Program-made: the position numbers and the translations under genes
Shown: one piece after another, positions 1 to 5,727 of the stretch
Numbering within the stretch: the stretch's first letter is position 1
Layout: the number at the start of each line of letters is the position of its first letter
The notes under the pieces: model-generated
Seen by the model: only the letters and a program-made list of their open reading frames with translations
Told to the model about the DNA's origin: nothing
Databases searched by the model: none
Source: Synechococcus sp. PL34863bin_39
GTDB taxonomy: Bacteria; Cyanobacteriota; Cyanobacteriia; PCC-6307; Cyanobiaceae
Assembly (NCBI GenBank): GCA_011523155.1
Contig: WTHL01000228.1
Span: 1-6,710 of the forward strand
Reading direction: 5' to 3'
Length of the DNA: 6,710 nt

Positions 1-969
1 GAGGGCAACACCGGCATCATCATCATCGCGGCGACCAACCGCCCTGATGTCCTTGATGCGGCGCTGATGCGTCCGGGACGTTTTGACCGTCAAGTCACCG
101 TCGACCGCCCCGACTATGCCGGTCGTCTCCAGATTCTCGGTGTGCATGCCCGCAGCAAGACGCTCGCCAAGGACGTTGATCTCGACAAGGTGGCACGGCG
201 GACTCCCGGCTACACCGGTGCCGATCTGGCCAATCTCCTGAACGAAGCCGCCATCCTTGCGGCCCGGCGTCAGCTCACTGAAGTCAGCAACGATGAGATC
301 AGCGATGCGATCGAGCGCATCATGGTCGGCCCGGAAAAGAAAGATCGGGTGATGACGGAACGCCGCAAGCGTCTTGTGGCTTATCACGAAGCAGGCCATG
401 CACTCGTGGGTGCCGTCATGCCTGATTACGACGCCGTTCAGAAGATCTCGATCATCCCTCGCGGCAACGCCGGAGGCCTCACCTTCTTCACCCCGAGTGA
501 GGAGCGCATGGAGTCTGGTCTGTATTCAAGGACCTATCTCCAGTGTCAGATGGCGGTTGCTCTCGGTGGCCGTGTTGCCGAGGAAATCATCTACGGGGAA
601 GACGAGGTCACCACTGGCGCGTCCAATGATCTTCAGCAGGTTGCACAGACCGCGCGCCAGATGATCACGCGCTTCGGCATGAGCGACAAGCTCGGCCCTG
701 TTGCGCTGGGCCGTGCTCAGGGGGGGATGTTCCTTGGACGTGACATCGCGGCTGAGCGTGATTTCTCCGAAGACACGGCTGCAACGATTGATTCCGAAGT
801 GTCTGAGCTGGTGGATTCCGCCTACAAGCGCGCCACCAAGGTGCTCGTTGAGAACCGCGCCGTTCTCGATGAGCTTGCCGAGATGCTGGTTGAGCATGAG
901 ACCGTCGATGCCGATGAGCTGCAAGAGTTGTTGATACGCCGCGACGTCCGCGTTGCTGAGTACGTCTGA
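1..969 (+). CDS. ftsH: FtsH ATP-dependent zinc metalloprotease, C-terminal part (5' end outside window)
   Basis: FtsH is a membrane-anchored hexameric AAA+ protease that unfolds and degrades membrane and soluble proteins; in cyanobacteria it takes part in turnover of photodamaged photosystem II D1. The frame is open from base 1, and 322 residues are visible. It enters in the AAA second region of homology (ATNRP near residue 11, then RPGRFDR at 24-30 with the two arginine-finger arginines). The AAA lid follows (GYTGADLANLLNEAA). The M41 protease domain carries the zinc motif HEAGH at bases 385-399 and the third ligand Asp in ASNDL at bases 628-630, so the protease looks active. The C-terminus, with GRDIAAERDFS and a late VDADELQE, resembles the cyanobacterial FtsH2 (slr0228) type from memory; the paralogue is not certain. 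Walker A and B and the membrane segments lie upstream of the window. The aldolase gene starts at or within its stop region, which suggests an operon. Confidence 0.96.
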   Translation, partial: EGNTGIIIIAATNRPDVLDAALMRPGRFDRQVTVDRPDYAGRLQILGVHARSKTLAKDVDLDKVARRTPGYTGADLANLLNEAAILAARRQLTEVSNDEISDAIERIMVGPEKKDRVMTERRKRLVAYHEAGHALVGAVMPDYDAVQKISIIPRGNAGGLTFFTPSEERMESGLYSRTYLQCQMAVALGGRVAEEIIYGEDEVTTGASNDLQQVAQTARQMITRFGMSDKLGPVALGRAQGGMFLGRDIAAERDFSEDTAATIDSEVSELVDSAYKRATKVLVENRAVLDELAEMLVEHETVDADELQELLIRRDVRVAEYV

Positions 970-971
970 AC

Positions 972-975
972 AGGA
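972..975 (+). promoter_or_regulatory. Probable Shine-Dalgarno AGGA for the aldolase gene
   Basis: AGGA lies just after the ftsH stop (967-969) and four bases before the TTG at 980. The spacing is short but usable. It favours TTG 980 over the upstream TTG 953, which lies inside ftsH. The tight arrangement suggests that translation of the aldolase is coupled to that of ftsH. Confidence 0.4.
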
Positions 976-979
976 CACC

Positions 980-1630
980 TTGACGATCAGTCGCTGGCAG
1001 ATCTGCCAGCGGCAGTTGATTGAATCTCTCCGGTCTCAGCCCCTGCTGGTGGTGCTTAGGCCTGATCTGGCTGACTTGACGCCACGTCATCTCGATCGTT
1101 CAGGCTTTGTTTGTCTGGTCGACAGGCTCGCCAATGCCGGAGTGCGGCATCTGGAAATCGCCTGGACCCCCCATCCGCGCTGGGGTGAGCTGATCACCTC
1201 GCTTCGCCAGTCCTATCCCGACTTGCATCTGGGGGTGGCCTCCGTCACATCCGCTGACGCCCTTCAGGCCGTGATCGATCTCGGTGTGAGCTACGCGATG
1301 TCGCCGTGTTTCGATCCAATCCTCCTCGAGATGGCCCAGCGCCACGGCCAGCTCCTGGTTCCTGGTGTTTTCTCGCCCTCCGAGTTTCAGCAGGCGATGT
1401 CTCGTGGCTGTGAGCTGGTGAAGTTGTTTCCCGCTTCCGTGGTCGGGTGCGATTACCTGCGTCAGCTGTCCGCTCCATTGGATCCCTTGCCGCTGGTCAT
1501 CGATGCCGGCGGTCTGGGCGTGGCGGATCTGGATCCCTGGCTGTCGTCGGGATGCCATGCCGTTGCTCTTGGGCGCGGAATCATGCGGCGTCATTCACTC
1601 GATCAGGCCCTATTGAGTTGGTTGAAATGA
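980..1630 (+). CDS. eda: KDPG/KHG aldolase family protein (2-dehydro-3-deoxyphosphogluconate aldolase-like)
   Basis: Class I aldolase of the KDPG/KHG family: a cytosolic (beta/alpha)8 trimer that cleaves 2-keto-3-deoxy-6-phosphogluconate to pyruvate and glyceraldehyde-3-phosphate; related enzymes also act on hydroxyketoglutarate or oxaloacetate. The predicted 216 residues fit the family (about 205-215). Visible landmarks are LVVLRP in strand 1, HLEIAW with the catalytic Glu (residue 59, bases 1154-1156), LVPGVFSPSEF, LVKLFPAS with the Schiff-base Lys (residue 148, bases 1421-1423), and the phosphate-site stretch DAGGL followed by ALGRGIM. Some substrate-contact positions differ from the E. 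coli enzyme (see findings). No ATG start exists: TTG at 980 is chosen because AGGA lies at 972-975 and the protein then begins MTISRW, just ahead of the first conserved helix. TTG at 953 would add nine residues and overlap ftsH by 17 bases. The family call is firm; the exact substrate is not. Confidence 0.85.
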   Translation: MTISRWQICQRQLIESLRSQPLLVVLRPDLADLTPRHLDRSGFVCLVDRLANAGVRHLEIAWTPHPRWGELITSLRQSYPDLHLGVASVTSADALQAVIDLGVSYAMSPCFDPILLEMAQRHGQLLVPGVFSPSEFQQAMSRGCELVKLFPASVVGCDYLRQLSAPLDPLPLVIDAGGLGVADLDPWLSSGCHAVALGRGIMRRHSLDQALLSWLK

Positions 1631-1669
1631 GACTTTGGTGCTACAGCTGAGAAAGGGATTGTCAGTTCA

Positions 1670-2272
1670 ATGTCTCAGTTGTCGGTCAAGTTGTCCGATA
1701 AGGCCGATGCCTTGATCGCACAGCTTCAGAAAGAGATCTTCAATCGACGTCGGAAAAAGGTCACCGCTGCAGGTGTGGTTGAAACGCTGGTCGAGAGCGG
1801 AGCAAGATCACAGTCGGACAAGCGGTTTGCCACCTCCTGGAAAAATCTGATCAAGGACATCGAAAAGGCTGCCAAGCTCGCCAACGCCCATGGCAGCAAG
1901 CCCGCTTCGCTCAGCGATGCCGAATGGGCCATGGTGCTCAGCCATCGTCAGCGCACGGCTGAGGCCAAACCTGCCAAGTCGGTCACCCGCAAGCGGACAG
2001 GCAAAGCGGCCTCAGGCGCCGGCGCCGCATCGACCAGCGCTTCGGTCGCTCAAGCCAAAGCCGTCAGCAGCAGCACCAAAACCGTCAAGAAGGCAGCGGC
2101 TTCCACCACTGCTTCCACGACACGCAAGCCCAGGCCCGCCAAGCGGGCACGCAAGGCCACCACGGGCAGCACCGCCACAACGTCCGTTGCCAAGCGCATG
2201 GCCAAGGCAGCAGGACGACTCAGCAGCGGTTCACTGTCCAAGAGCGGCATCAGTTCCCCCGCGAGAAGCTGA
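1670..2272 (+). CDS. Unrecognised basic protein: ribbon-helix-helix-like N-terminus plus histone-H1-like tail
   Basis: I do not recognise this 200-residue protein as a named family. Residues 3-47 fit a ribbon-helix-helix pattern: a short strand (LSVKLSD), a helix (about 11-24), a basic turn (NRRRKK, 25-30) and a second helix (TAAGVVETLVESGA). Residues 48-92 are a mixed helical segment holding the only tryptophans (57 and 86). From residue 100 to the end there are 23 Lys/Arg, no Asp or Glu and no aromatic residue; the rest is almost all Ala, Ser, Thr, Gly and Pro, as in eukaryotic H1 tails and bacterial H1-like proteins such as AlgP or Hc1/Hc2. Direct reading thus suggests a DNA-binding or nucleoid-associated protein; the role is inference. 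The ATG at 1670 has a GAAAGGGA sequence at 1651-1658, and the gene follows the aldolase by 39 bases on the same strand, so it may share its transcript. Confidence 0.8.
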   Translation: MSQLSVKLSDKADALIAQLQKEIFNRRRKKVTAAGVVETLVESGARSQSDKRFATSWKNLIKDIEKAAKLANAHGSKPASLSDAEWAMVLSHRQRTAEAKPAKSVTRKRTGKAASGAGAASTSASVAQAKAVSSSTKTVKKAAASTTASTTRKPRPAKRARKATTGSTATTSVAKRMAKAAGRLSSGSLSKSGISSPARS

Positions 2273-2290
2273 CCTCCCTTGCGTCCTCAG

Positions 2291-2310
2291 ACCAGGCCCT
2301 CGGGTCTGGT
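2291..2310. terminator. Convergent-gap hairpin, possible bidirectional terminator
   Basis: ACCAGGCC and its near-complement GGTCTGGT form an eight-pair stem with one G-U pair, closed by a CTCG loop. It sits in the 43-base gap between two convergent genes (plus-strand gene ending at 2272, minus-strand aroC ending at 2316), the usual place for a shared terminator. Neither side carries a run of T, so it is not a textbook intrinsic terminator; it may instead stop or protect both 3' ends as a plain stem-loop. Confidence 0.5.
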
Positions 2311-2315
2311 TCAGG

Positions 2316-3404
2316 TCACAACAGACTGCACTGACCCTGTTGGCGCAGGAGGTGATCGGCGAGAACCAGAGTCACCATCGCCTCCACCATGGGGACCGCC
2401 CGTGGCAGCACGCAGGGATCGTGGCGCCCTTTCGCGGCCAGGGTGGTGGCAGCGCCGGCGGCGTTGATGGTTTGCTGCTCTTTGCGGATCGTGGCCGTGG
2501 GTTTGAAGGCCACGCGGATCAGGATCGACTCGCCGTTGCTGATCCCCCCCTGAATGCCACCCGAGTTGTTGGTGGCTGTGCGCAGACGACCGTCATCGCT
2601 GGGAAGAAAGGCATCGTTGTGTTCGCTGCCTTTCAGGAAGGTGCCAGCGAAGCCGGAGCCGATTTCGAAGCCTTTGGTGGCCGGCAGTGACATCACCGCC
2701 TTGGCCAGATCCGCCCCGAGTTTGTCGAACACAGGCATGCCGAGTCCGACGGGCGGGCGTCGCACCACACACTCGATGATGCCGCCGCAGGAATCGCCCT
2801 CCCGGCCGATGGCTTCGATGCGTTCGATCATCCGTTCCGCCATCGGCTGATCGGGGCAGCGCACGATGTTGGATTCGACGGCCTCGCTCGACACGCTGCC
2901 TGGATCGACAACGGCCTCAAGGTCATGGATGCGCTTGACCCAGGCGATCACTTCGGTGCCCGCCACCGTCTGAAGCAGTTGCCTCGCGATGGCTCCTGCT
3001 GCCACCCGCCCGATGGTTTCCCGGGCCGAGGCACGGCCACCACCACTGCGGGCCTGGATCCCGTATTTCGCCTGGTAGGTGGCGTCAGCATGAGAGGGGC
3101 GGAAGGCCACCTCCATTTCCTTGTAGTCCTGGGGGCGCTGATCCTTGTTGCGCACCACCATGGCGATCGGCGTGCCGAGGGTTTCGCCGTCGAGCAGGCC
3201 GCTGAGAATCTCCACCTGATCGGCTTCCTTGCGCGGCGTGGTGATCTTGCTCTGACCTGGTTTGCGCCGGTCGAGCTCCGCCTGTATGGCCTCAAGATCC
3301 AGCCGGAGTCGGGGCGGACAGCCATCCACGATCACTCCGACGCCTCCCCCATGGGATTCGCCGAACGTGCTGATCCGGAACAGATCGCCGAAGCTGCTGC
3401 CCAT
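2316..3404 (-). CDS. aroC: Chorismate synthase
   Basis: Chorismate synthase converts 5-enolpyruvylshikimate-3-phosphate to chorismate with loss of phosphate, the last shikimate step and the branch point to aromatic amino acids, folate, quinones and phylloquinone. It needs reduced FMN and works as a cytosolic tetramer. The 362 residues match the usual full length. Visible signatures are GESHGGGVG at 15-23 (catalytic His18), RPSHADATY at 102-110 (catalytic His106), [19 protein letters not shown] at 120-138, [14 protein letters not shown] at 278-291, and [17 protein letters not shown] at 327-343. No key residue seems missing. The ATG at 3404 is preceded by AGGAG six bases upstream, and the protein begins [19 protein letters not shown] as family members do. 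It lies 81 bases downstream of the cupin gene on the same strand and converges on the plus-strand genes. Confidence 0.98.
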   Translation of the reverse strand: MGSSFGDLFRISTFGESHGGGVGVIVDGCPPRLRLDLEAIQAELDRRKPGQSKITTPRKEADQVEILSGLLDGETLGTPIAMVVRNKDQRPQDYKEMEVAFRPSHADATYQAKYGIQARSGGGRASARETIGRVAAGAIARQLLQTVAGTEVIAWVKRIHDLEAVVDPGSVSSEAVESNIVRCPDQPMAERMIERIEAIGREGDSCGGIIECVVRRPPVGLGMPVFDKLGADLAKAVMSLPATKGFEIGSGFAGTFLKGSEHNDAFLPSDDGRLRTATNNSGGIQGGISNGESILIRVAFKPTATIRKEQQTINAAGAATTLAAKGRHDPCVLPRAVPMVEAMVTLVLADHLLRQQGQCSLL

Positions 3405-3410
3405 GCCTAT

Positions 3411-3415
3411 CTCCT
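3411..3415 (-). promoter_or_regulatory. Shine-Dalgarno AGGAG of aroC
   Basis: On the minus strand AGGAG stands six bases before the aroC ATG (3402-3404). This is an ideal spacing and fixes the start. Confidence 0.75.
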
Positions 3416-3485
3416 GATCCGACGAGCGTAATAAGTCGACGGCGCCGGTTCCAAGCCTGGCGGCCTTGTCAACGCCGGGCGGCGA

Positions 3486-3986
3486 TCAGATCAACTCCTT
3501 CAGGATGCCCGCCGGATGCTGATCCTCCGCCAGGTCACGCAGCATGCAGAAGTCACTGAAGTCGAATCCCGGGCCGACGCAGCAGCTCACCAGGGCGTAG
3601 GGGCCCTCGGGTTTCGCTGCCTGCCAGTGATCGGCGGGAATCACCTGGATGGGGTGTTGCAGGGACAGGATGCGGTGCGATGGACTGCCCCCTTCCGGTG
3701 GAAGCTCCCAGAGTGTGAGAGGCGCTCCCTGCAGATGAATCCAGACTTCGTCGGCATGACGCACCCGGTGCCATCGACTGACGGACTGGCGATCCAGCAG
3801 GAACAGGATTGTGGTCAGGGCAGCGCGTTGTTGGCCGTCCGCGCGGGTCACGGGCTGCTTGCTGCGGTGCATTTCCCGGTACCACCCTCCCTCCGGGTGT
3901 GGCATCAGTCCCCAGGCTTCAATCAATTGGTCCGTCACAGCATCCGGAGAGCGGCTGCCCCTGCCGGTGCCTGGTGGAGGCGCCAT
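3486..3986 (-). CDS. Cupin_5 (DUF985) family protein
   Basis: Small single-domain cupin of 166 residues of the DUF985/Cupin_5 family (yeast YML079w type). These are cytosolic beta-barrel proteins with a ligand pocket and no settled biochemical role, so no reaction is assigned. Family landmarks are LIEAWGLMPHPEGGWYRE (21-38), a long strand ILFLLDRQSVSRWHRV leading to HADEVWIHLQG (77-87; His73, His77 and Glu80 are candidate metal or ligand residues), VIPADHWQAAKP (115-126), and the terminal strand CCVGPGFDFSDFCMLR (135-150). The start at 3986 is chosen for AAAGGAG seven bases upstream and because the family domain begins soon after. A longer frame starts at ATG 4061 and would overlap the pyrFE stop as ATGA, adding 25 low-complexity residues; it lacks a good ribosome binding site. 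It lies 71 bases after pyrFE and 81 before aroC. Confidence 0.88.
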   Translation of the reverse strand: MAPPPGTGRGSRSPDAVTDQLIEAWGLMPHPEGGWYREMHRSKQPVTRADGQQRAALTTILFLLDRQSVSRWHRVRHADEVWIHLQGAPLTLWELPPEGGSPSHRILSLQHPIQVIPADHWQAAKPEGPYALVSCCVGPGFDFSDFCMLRDLAEDQHPAGILKELI

Positions 3987-3993
3987 CGTTGAT

Positions 3994-4000
3994 CTCCTTT
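3994..4000 (-). promoter_or_regulatory. Shine-Dalgarno AAAGGAG deciding the cupin start
   Basis: On the minus strand AAAGGAG is followed by seven bases and then ATG at 3986. It is the strongest ribosome binding site in the window and favours the 166-residue protein over the longer frame starting at 4061. Confidence 0.75.
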
Positions 4001-4057
4001 GCCCCCTTGATAGCCCTTGCGCCCTGCAACCGCATCCTGCAGCCGTCGGGGCGCGGG

Positions 4058-5593
4058 TCATGGATCCGTGGCGCGGAGCTCACGGGCCTGCTCGGCCGTA
4101 ATCCGTCCCGCGTCCTCAAGGATGTCGCGGATGGTTTCAAGGGTCAGCACTGCATGGAGCCTGAGGCCCTGCTGCGTCAGTCGCTGCCTGGCTCGGGGGT
4201 CGTGCCGGCCGCCGTGGTCGAGGAAGACCACAACATCATTGACGCGCAAGCCGGAGCCGGTGAGCTTGCCGATCCCGTCCAGCACGCTGCCGCCAGTGAT
4301 CAGGATGTCATCGACCACGGCGACGGTGTCGCCCTCATTGAACTCCCCTTCCACCAGCCGGCGGGTGCCATGGGCTTTCACTTCCTTGCGGGGATAGATC
4401 AAGGGCTTGTGCAGCTGCAGGGAGAGCCCGGTGGCCGTGGGAAGGGAGCCATAGGGAATCCCGGCGATCCGGTCGAACCCCAGCGGAGCCAGCTGCTGTG
4501 CGTAGCAGTCGAGCACCCGGTGGAACAGGGCCGGATCGGAAATGATCTGGCGCAGATCCACGTAGTAGCTGAAGGTGGCACCGCTGGCCTGCCGGAACGC
4601 ACCGAACAACAGGCAGCGGATATCGAAGAGGTCGATCACCAGCTCCCTGAGTTCGGGGCTGATCGTTTTCAGCGCTTGGCGTGATTGCGGTTCGGGGGCG
4701 CCCGACGACTTCGATGGTGAGGGATGGGGCCAGATCTGGCAGTGTTTGGAGCGTGCTGACCGGGTTGTTGTCCCTTCCTCTAGATGCGCGTCACGCATGC
4801 GGTTGATGCGTGCTTTCAGGGCTGCGGTCTTGCCATTGATGTCGCCTTCATTCAGCAGGCTCTGCGGCAGCGGCAGGAGCAGTCCATCGCCGGCCTGATT
4901 GAGGCCTGCCGCAAGCATGTGGCGGAGTTTCCCCTCCTCACCCCAGAGCGAGCGCAGCATCACGAACCGTTCAGGGGCGGCCTGGCGCACGCGTCTGAGA
5001 ATGGCTGGATCACTGGTGCCCACCTCGAGCAGGAGTTGATCAGGCGTTCCCCAGCGCTGACTTTCCCGCACCACCTCAAGGAACAGTGGTGTTGAATCGT
5101 CTGGGAAGTGCTGCAGTGCCCGGGCGGCAGGGTTGGAGCTGTGGCAGTTGATCACCACGCCTTTGCCGGGATAGAGCAGAAAGGGGGCCGCGATGTCCTG
5201 GCCGGCCAACGGGTTCAGGGTGACGGCATCGGCATGCAGGGTTTTGAACAGATAGGCAGCGATGGCGCTGGAGCTGTTGAGGTCGCCATGCTTGATGTCG
5301 ATGATCAGTGGCAGATCCGGTGGTAAGAGCTCCCGCACTTCCAGGAGCAGCTCCACCCCAGCCGAACCCATCGCCTGATAGAAGCCCAGGCTTGGCTTGT
5401 AGGCGCAGACATGATCTGCGGTGGCTTCGATCACGGATTTGCACCATGCCCGTGCCTGGCTGAGGAGCGAACTGCCTCCGAGCTGCCTGGAGAGAGCCCA
5501 GCTGCGCAGCATCTCTGGATTGGGATCCAGGCCTGTCACCAGCAAGGACTGGCGGCTTGCGATCGCCTCGGTCAGGGCGGTGAAGAAATTCAT
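4058..5593 (-). CDS. pyrFE: Bifunctional orotidine-5'-phosphate decarboxylase / orotate phosphoribosyltransferase fusion
   Basis: One 511-residue cytosolic protein with both last steps of UMP synthesis: OPRT joins orotate and PRPP to OMP, and OMPDC decarboxylates OMP to UMP. The OMPDC half (about 1-268) has LLVTGLDPNPE at 17-27, KPSLGFYQAMG at 66-76, the catalytic DIKHGD at 99-104 (DxKxxD, Lys101), NPLAGQDIAAPFL at 127-139 and GKGVVINCHSSNP at 143-155, so it is of the type 2 PyrF kind. A Ser/Pro/Thr-rich linker (about 269-310, bases 4664-4789) follows. The OPRT half (about 311-505) has YVDLR, GIPYGSLPTATGLSL, PRKEVKAHGT at 401-410 (loop lysines) and the PRPP-binding VAVVDDILITGGS at 424-436. 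The ATG at 5593 gives the family N-terminus; a stop lies in frame seven codons upstream, and no clear Shine-Dalgarno is seen. The PyrF-then-PyrE order is the reverse of animal UMP synthase. Confidence 0.95.
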   Translation of the reverse strand: MNFFTALTEAIASRQSLLVTGLDPNPEMLRSWALSRQLGGSSLLSQARAWCKSVIEATADHVCAYKPSLGFYQAMGSAGVELLLEVRELLPPDLPLIIDIKHGDLNSSSAIAAYLFKTLHADAVTLNPLAGQDIAAPFLLYPGKGVVINCHSSNPAARALQHFPDDSTPLFLEVVRESQRWGTPDQLLLEVGTSDPAILRRVRQAAPERFVMLRSLWGEEGKLRHMLAAGLNQAGDGLLLPLPQSLLNEGDINGKTAALKARINRMRDAHLEEGTTTRSARSKHCQIWPHPSPSKSSGAPEPQSRQALKTISPELRELVIDLFDIRCLLFGAFRQASGATFSYYVDLRQIISDPALFHRVLDCYAQQLAPLGFDRIAGIPYGSLPTATGLSLQLHKPLIYPRKEVKAHGTRRLVEGEFNEGDTVAVVDDILITGGSVLDGIGKLTGSGLRVNDVVVFLDHGGRHDPRARQRLTQQGLRLHAVLTLETIRDILEDAGRITAEQARELRATDP

Positions 5594-5727
5594 GGTGCTG
5601 GCTTGCCCTGCTCACCCGTCCTGATGGTCTGCGTGCAGCATCGAGCCCGGGATCTGGTCGTTCTCATGGTCGCTGCGGCGAACACTGCCCCTGTCTCAGG
5701 CCGTGGATCATCACGCTAAGGCTCTGG

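Noticed and set aside
1890..2690. 266-codon Pro/Ala/Arg-rich open frame on the plus strand
   Set aside because: It overlaps the basic-protein gene in another frame and runs into aroC antisense. Its composition is what GC-rich lysine/alanine-coding DNA gives out of frame, and it has no recognisable domain.
3405..3485. TTGACA on the minus strand upstream of aroC as a possible -35 box
   Set aside because: No -10-like sequence lies 16-18 bases downstream; the nearest AT-rich hexamer (TATTAC) is about 33 bases away. Not enough to call a promoter.
3809..4684. 291-codon plus-strand open frame opposite the cupin and pyrFE genes
   Set aside because: It is antisense to two clear protein families; long antisense frames are expected at this GC content. 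No motif was seen.
4664..4789. PyrF-PyrE linker considered as a junction of two separate genes
   Set aside because: The frame is unbroken, no in-frame ATG or GTG with a ribosome binding site precedes the OPRT domain, and such fusions are known in cyanobacteria, so one gene is the simpler reading.
5559..5566. GCGATCGC, the core of the cyanobacterial HIP1 repeat
   Set aside because: I found only one copy, inside pyrFE coding for Ala-Ile-Ala, so it is weak support for cyanobacterial origin and not a repeat feature here.
5594..5727. 134-base gap between the cyclase gene and pyrFE, scanned for a tRNA, small RNA, promoter or terminator
   Set aside because: No cloverleaf, good promoter pair or stem longer than about four pairs was seen; only short chance open frames occur. 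It may hold the pyrFE promoter, but I cannot point to it.
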